DNA of 64,000 nt from Isoetes taiwanensis (lineage: Eukaryota; Streptophyta; Lycopodiopsida; Isoetales; Isoetaceae). Below, piece by piece: positions 8,980 to 18,370 of the stretch. The stretch lies in NCBI GenBank assembly GCA_021234155.1, contig JAJEKV010000012.1, forward strand, positions 3,523,942 through 3,587,941, read 5' to 3'. The notes under the pieces are model-generated. The model was not told the origin of the DNA. It made no database searches and saw nothing but the letters and a program-made list of their open reading frames with translations. The number at the start of each line of letters is the position of its first letter. Within the stretch, counting starts at the first letter, position 1. The translations under genes and the position numbers were made by a program.

Positions 8980-9960
8980 GTGGCGAGCGGATTCGACAAG
9001 AAGATAGAAGAAACCATCCCCTCTAACATGGAGTTCAAGCACATATGGGCTAGTCTTTGCAAGAGCGCAAGGACGGAAAAGGAAAGAGAGACCTTCAAAC
9101 ATTTTAAAAAGGAAGGCAATCTTTCATATATCAAAGAACAACTATGTGTCCTTGAAACATCAGGAGTAAGAAAGTTAATCTTCCCTGACACGCATAATAG
9201 CCCTATTTTTGGCCATGCAGAATCTATAAAGGCCTACTTCAAGATTAGAAGTAGCTACTTCTGGCCGGGCATGAAGAAGCAGATTGGCAGTTGTATCAGC
9301 AGACAAATGCAGAACAACTTCGAATTCCAGGAGTTTTGGAACCTTGGGCGGTGCCAGATGCTAAGTGGGAAGTCATCAGCATGGTTTTCATAGTAGGCTT
9401 TCCAAGGACAACAAGGAGCTTTGACGCCTCATGGGTGGTGGTGATAGATAAGTTATCAAAAAGGGAACATTCTTGCCACACCGCACCACAGGCATAAATT
9501 TGGATCTAGCCTTGTTGTCTACATAACAGATTTTTTTTCAGGTTGCACGGAATGCCGGGGTCGATCATCACCAATAGAGATCCAAAGTTCTTTTGCGCCT
9601 TTTAGGAAGACTTCCTCAATACGATCTACACCAACTTGTGGATAAATTTTGCTTTTCATTCGCCGTCAAATGGGCAAATGGAGCACACCAACAAAATTTT
9701 GGAGGACATGTTGAGTAACTATGTTGAAACAAGCAATCCAAATGGATCGATTACATCCACCTAGTCGAGTTGCGTACAATAATACGAAGCAAGAGTCATC
9801 GACGATGTCTTTCCCCATAATCAGTTACAGTTATCAACGCTTAACCCTAGTTATATGGCATAACCTAGTGCCCAAGGTGGAAGTTTCTCAACAACGACAG
9901 CAGATATGCAGCAGCTTGTGGTAGAAGTACGAGAGTATCTTCAAACAAAGATGGGCACAT
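8980..9960 (+). pseudogene. Chromovirus integrase (zinc finger and DDE core), broken
   Basis: Segment 8980-9393 reads KEQLCVLETSGVRKLIFPD, then the H-x-H half of the zinc finger (HNSPIFGH) and SSYFWPGMKKQI; the paired Cys codons are lost. After a frame change near 9300 the core resumes (VPDAKWEVISMVFIVGFP, WVVVIDKLSK). In Ty3/gypsy integrases the residue after SM is the first catalytic Asp. Here codon 9384-9386 is GTT (Val). The second Asp survives in IITNRDPKF and the Glu region in NGQMEHTNK. A TAG at 9603-9605 interrupts between them. The loss of the first Asp means the core could not catalyse strand transfer even if reframed. Confidence 0.85.
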
Positions 9961-10017
9961 CGGGAAAGAGTCTAGCGGGTAGACATAAAACTCCTCGAGA
10001 GTTTGTTGTGATAAAGT

Positions 10018-10472
10018 TTGGCTCAAATAAAGGTCAAGCATGTGAAGCTTCGCATCGGCAATTGTAAGAAGCTTGCTCCTAGGTGCGCAGGACCCTTCAA
10101 GATTTTGGAGCGAGTAGAGAGCCAAACCTACAAGCCCGACTTGCCTACCCACCTTAAAGTCCATAAGGTCTTCCATGTGAGCCTGTTGAAGAGGCACACT
10201 CCAAACCCGGAGGAGGTTTTGGAAACTCCAACTTTGTTGGAGATGAGGAGGAACAAATTGAAATAGTGTCTGAGTTAATCCTCGACAAGGCATTCAAGAA
10301 GATGAGAAGGTCTCAATTCCTCCAATATTTGATCAAGTGGAAGCACTTGCCTGTGGAAGACGCAACTTGGGTATTGAAGCAGGATCTAGAGAAGCAATAC
10401 CCCAACTTTATGAAGGAGTTCGACGTCCGAGTCATCTCCGAGATGGTCGACGCCGATTTGCCAGGTGCTTAG
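10018..10472 (+). pseudogene. Integrase C-terminus (GPF/Y) plus chromodomain
   Basis: Frame 10018-10266 carries the GPF/Y module (RCAGPFKILERVESQTYKPD, HKVFHVSLLKRH), the DNA-binding end of Ty3/gypsy integrase. A stop at 10264-10266 overlaps the next frame (10266-10472), which carries a chromodomain. Its landmarks are ILDKAFKKMRRSQF, FLQYLIKWKHLPVEDATWV and LEKQYPNFM. The aromatic residues expected of the methyl-lysine cage (Tyr in QYLIKW, Trp in IKWK, Trp in ATWV) are present. In intact elements the two modules are one protein. Here a one-base frame change splits them. The domain targets integration to heterochromatin in studied chromoviruses. Confidence 0.88.
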
Positions 10473-10557
10473 TTAAGTGTATGTCTTAGTATAGCTTTAG
10501 TAAGGCATATGCATTCGAGCTAGTAGAATGCATATGCCAAAGTCTTGGAAGTGTAGG

Positions 10558-10860
10558 TGATGATGAGATACGCTCTAAAGGCATTCTCTAGGCCAACACG
10601 CACCAAGAGTGCGCATGATCAGGAGGGTCATGTGAGAGGAAGAGCGGCATGGTGGGCGATGATGAGATACGGTCTAAACGCATTCTCTAGGCCACCACAC
10701 ACCAAGAGTGCACATGACCAGGAGGGTCATGTGAGAGGAAGGAAGAGTGGCATGGTGGGCGATGATGGGACCATCATTCGGATGATCTCTATGTCACAAT
10801 GCAGGGCACATACACCTGACCATAGGGGGGTCATGGTGAGATATGAGTGATCATGCGCGA
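10558..10860. repeat. Tandem repeat, ~100 bp unit, 3 copies
   Basis: Two close copies begin near 10558 and 10658: GATGATGAGATACGCTCTAA, then a CATTCTCTAGGCCA block, then ACCAAGAGTGC, then CAGGAGGGTCATGTGAGAGG. A third degenerate copy runs to about 10860. They lie in the spacer between the chromodomain and the polypurine tract, a common site for tandem arrays in plant Ty3/gypsy elements. The 97-codon frame across them is a repeat artefact. Confidence 0.88.
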
Positions 10861-11442
10861 TGATGGGATCGTAAGACGTTCCCTAGCTTAAACCCTCAGG
10901 GGCATGAGGCACTGCAGGTGTACTCGATCAAGGGGATCGTGTACAAGGTAGCACCCAATCATGAGCAATGCTAGGATCATCTTAAATGGTCCTTAAGCTC
11001 AAATCCTTATGGGGCCATGATCGAGTGCAAGATAGTAAGGTAACCTTGAGCTAATAATTCGGCTCAAGGAGGTAATTAGGGGGATGGTCCCCTAAACCAC
11101 AAACTTATTAACTTATATAACATAATGTGCTACTTGTGCAGGCCAGTGAAGGGAAGCATGGAGGAGGGATCACGTTACGGGAAGACATGAGTCATAGATT
11201 TAGACTTAACTATGAACTCCTAAATTTGTTGTAATAATATTATATGTGTATACTTTTATAATAATAGTCGTTATAGCTATTCAATTTTGTATAACTTATA
11301 AATATAGCCTTATAATTACATAATAAGTAATTAACAAAAAGTTGATCTTTTCAATAAAGTTAAGTTCCTATTCTTGTTGTGAGTTTTGCAGGGCTGTTGC
11401 AGGTTCGTTATCTTAGCGTAATGCTGAGGATAGCATTATCTT
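10861..11442 (+). other. 3' untranslated spacer of the chromovirus
   Basis: Non-coding sequence between the tandem repeats and the polypurine tract, with repeated GGGATCGT/GATCATG words. No ORF is supportable. Confidence 0.5.
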
Positions 11443-11455
11443 AAGGGAAGGAGAA
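11443..11455 (+). promoter_or_regulatory. Polypurine tract (plus-strand primer)
   Basis: AAGGGAAGGAGAA is immediately followed by TGTGATG. This purine run directly abutting a TG is the usual arrangement at the 5' edge of a plant Ty3/gypsy 3' LTR. It primes plus-strand DNA synthesis in the family. Confidence 0.75.
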
Positions 11456-13140
11456 TGTGATGTTTGGGGAAATATATGCCATAAATACATTATATTTCCA
11501 ATTAAAGTCACTATACAAGTCTACTTCATAGCCTTATATACGATAGGTTAGTGGCATAGGGTGCATGTCTAAGTTATTCATATAACTTAAACACCCTTAG
11601 GGTAAGGCCATTTTCCACATGGCCTTATCCTATTGGGCAACCACCACTGCGGCCTTACCCCCCATTGGAGCCACATGGCATAACATGTGAACCCTAACCT
11701 ATAAAGGCCTAAACCCTAATCCTAGGCCTCTTTTAAAACCAACAAATGCAGGAACCTTCTTCACACTCAAAACTCCGTTTCGAGAACTGTTTGTTGTGGC
11801 ATAGCCTAGCACAGTAGCCCCCGGAGCGTGTGCGCATCAATAGGAGTGACAACTACTTCAACCACCTTGAAGAAGATCATGGAGGCAGGAGTAGGGGGAG
11901 TTCCTCGAGGAGCGGTATTTGGGTTAGAGTTCTTTGTAGATCATCACGGAAGTTAGGACTCGGATGAGTTAGCATTCGTGTCTCTAGTAAAGCCTTCCTA
12001 GAACCTTCAGTCTAGATCTTAAACCCTAATCAATGAACCCTAACTGTAAGTTAGATGTATATGATTAGGTTTGGATGTTCTTCTCATTATTATCATGTTA
12101 TGTGGATATGTGATGTTGGTTGATCATGTTTGCTCCTCTTGTATTGGGAAGGGGGGTAGAGACCTAGTAGCCATTACTTAGTGATGCTCCTAGTTTAGAC
12201 CCCTTCAGTTCCTATTATTATGCGGCATGTGCATAGGAACCCACCGAGCTACAAGAGCTATGATGTGACTCAGCACTATGTAACGGGGCTAGAGACGAGA
12301 CGGAGGGAGGGTCCCTGCTGAGCGTGGCTACTGGGGATCCCATAGCGGGCTAGGCTTATGGCCGGTCACTTTGAGTGGGCCAGGCATGAGTTCGACACCT
12401 CCTGGGGCAATGGTTTCCGCCACGCCTCTCAAGAGGCATAGGGTGACGGCCCTGCTCTTGTTTTGGGGGGTTAAGTCGAGGACGAATCGTGTGTCGCCAT
12501 GATTCTCTAGCCGCCCGTGGAACCTCTAGATCCCGGGAAAGGGAGATGCAACCCTTCCTGCCTCGATGGACCGGGGAGATGCAACCCAGAGTAGACTCGA
12601 TGGGTGATGCCATGAGATTGCATCTCCGGAAGGCTAGAGTCATGTTAGAGCCCGATCTAGCCCATCTGCAAAGCATGCACAGGAGGAGCGGATGGAGTGG
12701 TCAACCCTCGTCATTATCTATAGCCAGCCCCGCCATTGTTAAGTGACTTCGTGTGCTTCTATCTTGAGAGCCTAGCCAAGTAGTCTACCTTCCCCCATAG
12801 TCCGAGCCCGGGTAGGAGCTCTCATATTTTATGGCATATGTTTATCTCTGTTGTAGCTATGGATATGTGGATGGGCTACCCTTCGAGGTAGCATGATGTA
12901 TTGTTACTGCTAGTACTGACATTGTTATATAGGGAAGGGGCATAAGACACCTTCAGGAACCCCCTTCCCCGCACTAGGGTACCTTCCCGAGTCTTGAAGG
13001 GTAGACGGAGGGCGTCTTGGTAGAAGGACCCGGATGGGGGATTTCTGTGAAGTGTAATACGGCGAGGCCGTATGTTTTGTAAAGGAACGTCCGCGACTCT
13101 TTCACGCCTTCCAAGCAATTTCAAAGTGTTCACGTTCAAT
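11456..13140 (+). repeat. Probable chromovirus 3' LTR, right edge uncertain
   Basis: It begins TGTGATGTTTGG right after the polypurine tract. It contains a TATA box (TATAAAGG at 11700-11707) roughly 245 bp in, followed by CCCTAA-rich leader-like sequence. The GC-richer part 12280-13100 looks continuous with it. Inverted GGAAGGGG/CCCCTTCC words occur at about 12932 and 12960. No partner LTR is in the window, so the end, placed near 13140 where the composition changes and a CA occurs, is a guess. Frames at 12356-12746 are probably chance. Confidence 0.55.
11700..11707 (+). promoter_or_regulatory. LTR TATA box
   Basis: TATAAAGG lies about 245 bp into the putative LTR, a normal position for the U3 promoter of a plant LTR retrotransposon. 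Transcription would start about 30 bp downstream. Confidence 0.5.
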
Positions 13141-15170
13141 CAAAGAAAAAACAAGATACAGATTAGACTCAAACCAAGTTTCTTTCCATCTAAATTTTTC
13201 ATGTTCATTCTTTATTCGTAACAACATTTTGTCAAACATTCCGTTGAAGAGGACTTCGTGAAATGCCTTAGCATCAAATAGCTCCCATGCACTAGTTTGT
13301 TCTTTGGATATGATACCTTGGATTTAACCATCCTGTCCACACGTAAGGATAGATCAACTTCAATATTTGGCATAAATTAGAATCGTAAATTCTGATGCGC
13401 CATCGTCCAAATTTTGGGAGAGAGGTAAATCTGAAATTGTGGTCCGCATTTACCTCAATAGATCAAAACCTTTACAATTCTTAATCTATTCTGTTTCATG
13501 CCCTTAGCAACATGTTGTATTCTCGGGAATAATGCAAAGATCCCTTCTTCTTGAAGCCCAGATAAATGATCTTTTCACCAAAATGTCATGTGTATGATGA
13601 ATAAACAATTTAAACACAACAAAAACCAATTTAAATAGAGGTTCTAATAGAGGGGCAAAAAAAAAAGAAACCCTTTAGTTTTTAAGAAGCAGAACGTGCA
13701 AGATATGGAGCACATACTGATTTTCCAATATGCACCGTATGATTGCTATTAAGAAGCTTTGGTTCCTGCATGCAGAGCAAATAATCAATGGATGCTCAAA
13801 AGACTGACTTGGCTACATGAAGATTGGCATCTTAGGGTCGTTACTTGAGCAAACGAGACTCTCAGGAATAAAACATAACAGTGACACTCCCTACAGAGAG
13901 ATATAAAGTATTGGAGAGTAAAGAAAGGCCAATACCTTCACCAGACTTGAAGAAAAACCTCTATTGAGTATGGATGTCGCCATTACCATAGTTGCTGCAC
14001 TAGGAGTTATATTCAAAGGTAGAAACTCAGAGATCTTGTAGGCTATATTCAAGTTTTGGGACTCTTACAAGGTTCAAACTTCAACTATAGTATATGCATT
14101 GCAAGCCTCCATGAGTGCAGGTAAGAAGCAGGCCCAAGCCCACAATAAATTTACCACTATTGCCAAAATTGGAGTTTGGAGTTTCTGGAGCTCAATATTT
14201 TGCGATTAGTGTGGAAAAAGGGCCTGAGATGACTTTTAAAACAGATCGACCCAGGTACGAAGCTGCGGCCCTGTGCTCGTCCCCCGGCAGATAAATACAC
14301 GCGTCCCTTTAGAATAGGGCTGGTTTCTCTTAGGAAGCAGATAACCTTCTGGAAGTGGTAGCGAAATTTCATGCCGGGTAAAAAAAAATATTACAGGGCA
14401 AAACTAGGAAATTCCAAACCTTTGCTGGAACTTGTGCTTTCTTTAACGATTTAAATGGGACAACCAATATGCCTCCCTAGTCGTTGCAGAATCTCCAATA
14501 GAGGCTCTTGTGCTTAAGGTTAGTGCACTCGGAAAGAAGCTGCAAATATTAATTATTTGATAACGCAACATTTGTAAAGCTTTTTGAGGAGCTTTACCTG
14601 CTGCTCTGTATGATAGGCTGTAGATTAATAATACTATGGTTCAATTTTGCTGGGATTTTTTCCATGCGGTTGTGAATAGATCATATGGCACCAGGGCAGT
14701 ATGTATTAAAACAGGAGTTAAAACTTCTTACAAGGCTCTTGACAAGAACTGGAGCTATGTTTTGGTAGTATGAACATATGATCAAAGGAGGATAGAATGG
14801 TTAAAGGTAAAGGCTTCAGGTTTCAAGGTCAACTTACATATTGCATTTGGGACTATACCTTCAACATTGTAAACGAGCCTGAATGAGGAAAATGAGATTG
14901 GATAATTGGCATACCTACGACAACGAAGCTCCAATCACGCATTGCCTTTAGGAAAAAATGAGACTGTGTTCAAATTGCAGATTTACAAAGGAGTCCAGAA
15001 AGATGGGGCAGCATAGAATTTTTTGAAGAGCAGATCTGCATGTTATACATCTAGCCAACAAATGAATCGAAGTAAGTTATTACGTTTTGGGTTCTGGTCA
15101 TAACAAAAAAAAACCAAGCATAAAACGGAGAGCTCAATTCCTGAATATTATGTGGTTCCAAATTTGAAAT
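13141..15170. other. AT-rich spacer, nothing recognised
   Basis: About 2 kb of AT-rich sequence between the retroelement and the PPR pseudogene. No MITE ends, tandem array or convincing exon was found. The last few hundred bases may include the former promoter and leader of the PPR gene. Confidence 0.45.
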
Positions 15171-17811
15171 ATGGAAAGGGCCAAGTTGGCTGCAAATATT
15201 ACCTGTAACTTGCTGAAATGCAGGAAAGGTGGACACCTAAATCATGCCAAGCATGTCCATGGCCACATTTGCAATAGTGGTTTGGAAGCTCATGCAGCTA
15301 TTGAAAACCACATTGTGCCTACCTTTGTAGGGTGTGGGAGTCTATCTGACGCTTTCTGGACTTTTAACAGGTTGATTTATCCAAACGAGCATTCCTGGAC
15401 TTCCCTCATATTGGGTCACATTGAATGTGGGCAGTTCCATCATGCTCTTGATCTCTACCAGAAAATGCAAACAGATAGTATATCCCTAGCAGTTATACAC
15501 TTACGGCTTTGCTGAGGGCTTGTGCAAAGTTGAAAAATGTGGAAAGGGGTAGAAAACTTCACATTGAGATCAGAACAAATGGATTTGATCAGGACATTTC
15601 TGTTGGTAGCACGTTGGTTGACATGTATGCAAAATGTGGTTCACTCATGGAGGCACAGAAAGCCTTTGATGATCTTCCAACCCGAAATGTTGTGTGTTGG
15701 ACCTCGCTAATTTCAGGATATGCTGAACACGGTTTTGGTCAGAAGGCTGGATAATTTTGAGCAGATGCAACTTGATGGCATATCTCAGATGCTGTCACAT
15801 CTGTATGCAGCTTGAGAGGTTGTAGTAGCATTGGGCTATATGTAAGGGCGAGATATACATTCTTTTTTTATTCTGCAACTGGGATTTCAAAGAGATCTTC
15901 TTGTTGGTAGTAGTTTGATCGGTATGTATTGCAAAGGTGGTTCATCTTGGAGGCTGAGGAAGTCTTTAATAAGCTGCCAATTCAAGAGCTCATGTCATGG
16001 AATAAACTTATTTTTAGGATATACAGAAAATGGTCTTCATTTGGAATCTGTGAGATGTTTCCAGCACTTGAGACTTCAAAGGAGCGTGTCTAAATGCTGC
16101 AACATTTATTTAAAAGTACCTTGAAGCATGTGGCAGCATGGGAGCTCCTAGACAAGGGTCCGGGAAATACACATTGAGGCGAGCGAAAAGGCATCTTGAG
16201 CAGTCTTTTGCTTAGTAGCACTTTGTAATCGACATGTATGCCAAATGTGGGTCACTTGTAGAAGCGCCAGGAACGTGTTTGTCAAGATGCCACTTCGAGA
16301 TGCTGTCCGTGGACTGCAATGATTGCAGGGTATGCAGAAAATGGCTCTGCAGCGAAGGCTTTAAACTGCTATGAAGAGATGCTACTGGATGATATGCATC
16401 CAGATGCTGTTACTTTTATTTCCATTTTGAAAACTTGTGGCACCATAGGGCAGTAGACAAGAGTCGACAAATACATGCTGACATTATACAAAAAAGTTGG
16501 GAAAGGACACTTGTGTAGGGAAACACATTGGTTGATGTGTATGCTAAATGTGGCTCACTTGCAGAAGCACGAAAGTTTTTGAAAAGCTGGCAATTAGAAA
16601 CATTGTGTCATGGACAACATTGATTGCTGGATATGTTGAAAATGGCCATGGTCTAGAAGCTCTAAAATGCTTTGAATATATACAATTGGAGTGCATTATC
16701 TCCAAATTCTGTTCACGTTTATTTGGATTCTAAAGGCCTGTACAGCTGTAGGGGCCATAGATAGAGGTTGGCAAATATATAATGAGGCTTTACTAAGAGG
16801 TTTTGAACAAGATTCTGTAATTGGTGCTACTTTGATTGATATGTTTGTCAAAAGTGAAAAAGCTTGCTTATAGAGGCCAACAAATCTTTGAGAAGCTTCC
16901 TATTTGGGATATTGTGACATGGAACACAATGATTAAAGGATTTGGTATGAATTATGAAGGAAAAAGGCTGTGGAATGCTTTGAGAAAATGCAAGGCGAGG
17001 AATAAAAGCCAGACGCTACCACATTTGTATCTCTTCTCACAGCTTGCAGTCGTTCTGGCCTTGTGGTCAAGGGTCAGGAGTATTTTAAGGCAATGATTGT
17101 AGCATATGGCATTGCACCAACAGGAGATCACTACTCTTGCATGATAGATCTTCTTGCACGCGAACAGGAAAGCTACCGCGAAGCTGAGAAACTGCTTGGA
17201 ACTGCTCCTTTTCTAGCATCGGAGGAAGCATTAACAGCTTTGTTAAGTGCCTGTAAGACATATGGACAAGTAGAAGTTGGACTGAGATGTTTCCAGCATT
17301 TGGTGAAAAGCAATCCAGGACATGCTGCATCCTTTATCCAGATGTCTAATGTTTATCTGAAACGGTGGACAGTGGGATGATGCAAATACCATAGAGGAGA
17401 TCAGGGGAACAATTGGGGGTAAAGAAAATCCTCAGGAAAGCATTAATAGAGGTGAACAGGTCCGCATGAATTTGTTGCAGAAGATAGCAGAACTGCAAGA
17501 ATGCAGGAGCAATTGGCATCATAATGAAAGGTTGAGGGGCATGTGACAGTGCTTGATCTTGTCTTAAGACCCATTTCTGATGAGAAGAAAGAAGCTGCAT
17601 TCTGTGGGCATGCAGAGAAATTAGCAATAGCTTTTGGGCTTCTTCACACACTCCACAGGGGCAGAGAGATTGCACATACTAAGAATCTAAGGATGTATAA
17701 GGATTGACATAATGGGTATCCAAGACAGAGAAAATGAGAGATCATTTTCTCGACGAAAAATGGATCCATCATTTTAAAGATGGATTATGCTCTTGTGGAG
17801 ATAAGTGGTAG
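15171..17811 (+). pseudogene. DYW-class PPR protein pseudogene (organelle RNA editing)
   Basis: PLS-type PPR repeats fill about 15230-17050, for example NHAKHVHGHICNSGLEAH, GSTLVDMYAKCGSLMEAQ, RNVVCWTSLISGYAEHG and LAIRNIVSWTTLIAGYVENG. An E domain follows (about 17060-17370: IAPTGDHYSCMIDLLAR, LTALLSACKTYGQVEVG, GHAASFIQMSNVYL). A DYW deaminase-like domain follows (about 17560-17811) with the zinc/catalytic HAE at 17609-17617 and the terminus HHFKDGLCSCGDKW, stop at 17809-17811. Intact relatives bind organellar transcripts and edit C to U. The span fits about 880 codons without introns. At least eight frameshifts or stops break it. In the CxxCH region the first Cys codon reads TAT and the second TGA (17696-17707). 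The last residues are DKW rather than DYW. Confidence 0.93.
17560..17811 (+). pseudogene. DYW deaminase domain of the PPR pseudogene
   Basis: Readable words are SDEKKEAAFCGHAEKLAIAF, KNLRMYKD and, after a frameshift near 17715, KMRDHFLDEKWIHHFKDG and LCSCGDKW. DYW domains coordinate zinc through the HxE His and a CxxC pair. Here HxE is retained, while both Cys codons of the pair have changed (to Tyr and to a stop). The terminal tripeptide has Lys where the family has Tyr or Phe. Confidence 0.9.
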
Positions 17812-18156
17812 TTCTTCATGAGCTCGATAGCTCAGAAGTATTATGGATCGTTGCTATACTGTAAACAAATATTTGTGTGCTCTTGTACTGGAAGGAGTTC
17901 AGAGAGTTGAAATTTATGTTCTTTCCTATCCATCATAAAATATTGAAGAAGGCAAGAGTTTAAGCAGCTGCAATTTGAGAGGTCATTAGGCTGGGATTTA
18001 TCCAGGTAAAGTTACAGGCACATCAAAGACGATCCCAAATTTTATTTGGTTGCAAGATAATTACCAGGTATTGGTTCTAAGGGAATGAGGTGAGCCTAGA
18101 TGTGCAATGCTACTTTTCTAAAGCTTAGCATCATTTATAAAGGGCTCTGTACTCTC
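17812..18156. other. Spacer downstream of the PPR pseudogene
   Basis: AT-rich sequence that was probably the 3' untranslated region and flank of the PPR gene. No element is delimited. Confidence 0.4.
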
Positions 18157-18370
18157 CAAGCTTGGGCCATTGCCTATATGCTTGTTATTGCAGGCAAGGG
18201 CCATTTCACACTCTCATAACGCACTTTCCACAATGGGAAGTGTGGTATATTGGCATTTTTCCCACGTGGGGATTCAATTCTTCATCATTGCACACTCTTA
18301 CATTGTAGGCAAGGCCATTCCATACTCTTCAAGCTGGGGCTATTCCTAATTGCCCATAGGTGGCAATTTC
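18157..18370. repeat. Degenerate direct repeat around CAAGCTTGGGCCATT-like words
   Basis: Blocks reading TCTCCAAGCTTGGGCCATTG, TTGCAGGCAAGGGCCATT and CACACTCTCATAAC recur as CTTCAAGCTGGGGCTATT, TGTAGGCAAGGCCATTCC and CACACTCTTACATT within 200 bp. This suggests an old tandem or foldback element with order changes. Confidence 0.5.

Larger units (their letters stand above)
8260..13140 (+). mobile_element. 5'-truncated Ty3/gypsy chromovirus
   Basis: In order on the plus strand: reverse-transcriptase palm pieces (about 8450-8940), integrase (about 9100-9960), the GPF/Y module and a chromodomain (10018-10472), a spacer with tandem repeats, a polypurine tract at 11443-11455, and a probable 3' LTR from 11456. 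That order, with the chromodomain after integrase, defines plant chromoviruses. Gag, protease and any 5' LTR are absent. The RT connection/RNase H part is also missing, because the palm runs within about 40 bp into the pre-integrase segment. Stops and frameshifts are frequent, so it is inactive. The right boundary is approximate because no second LTR is available for comparison. Confidence 0.85.

Noticed and set aside
12356-12746. Overlapping 85- and 106-codon ORFs in the putative chromovirus LTR
   Set aside because: They lie on opposite strands in GC-rich LTR-like sequence, without motifs.
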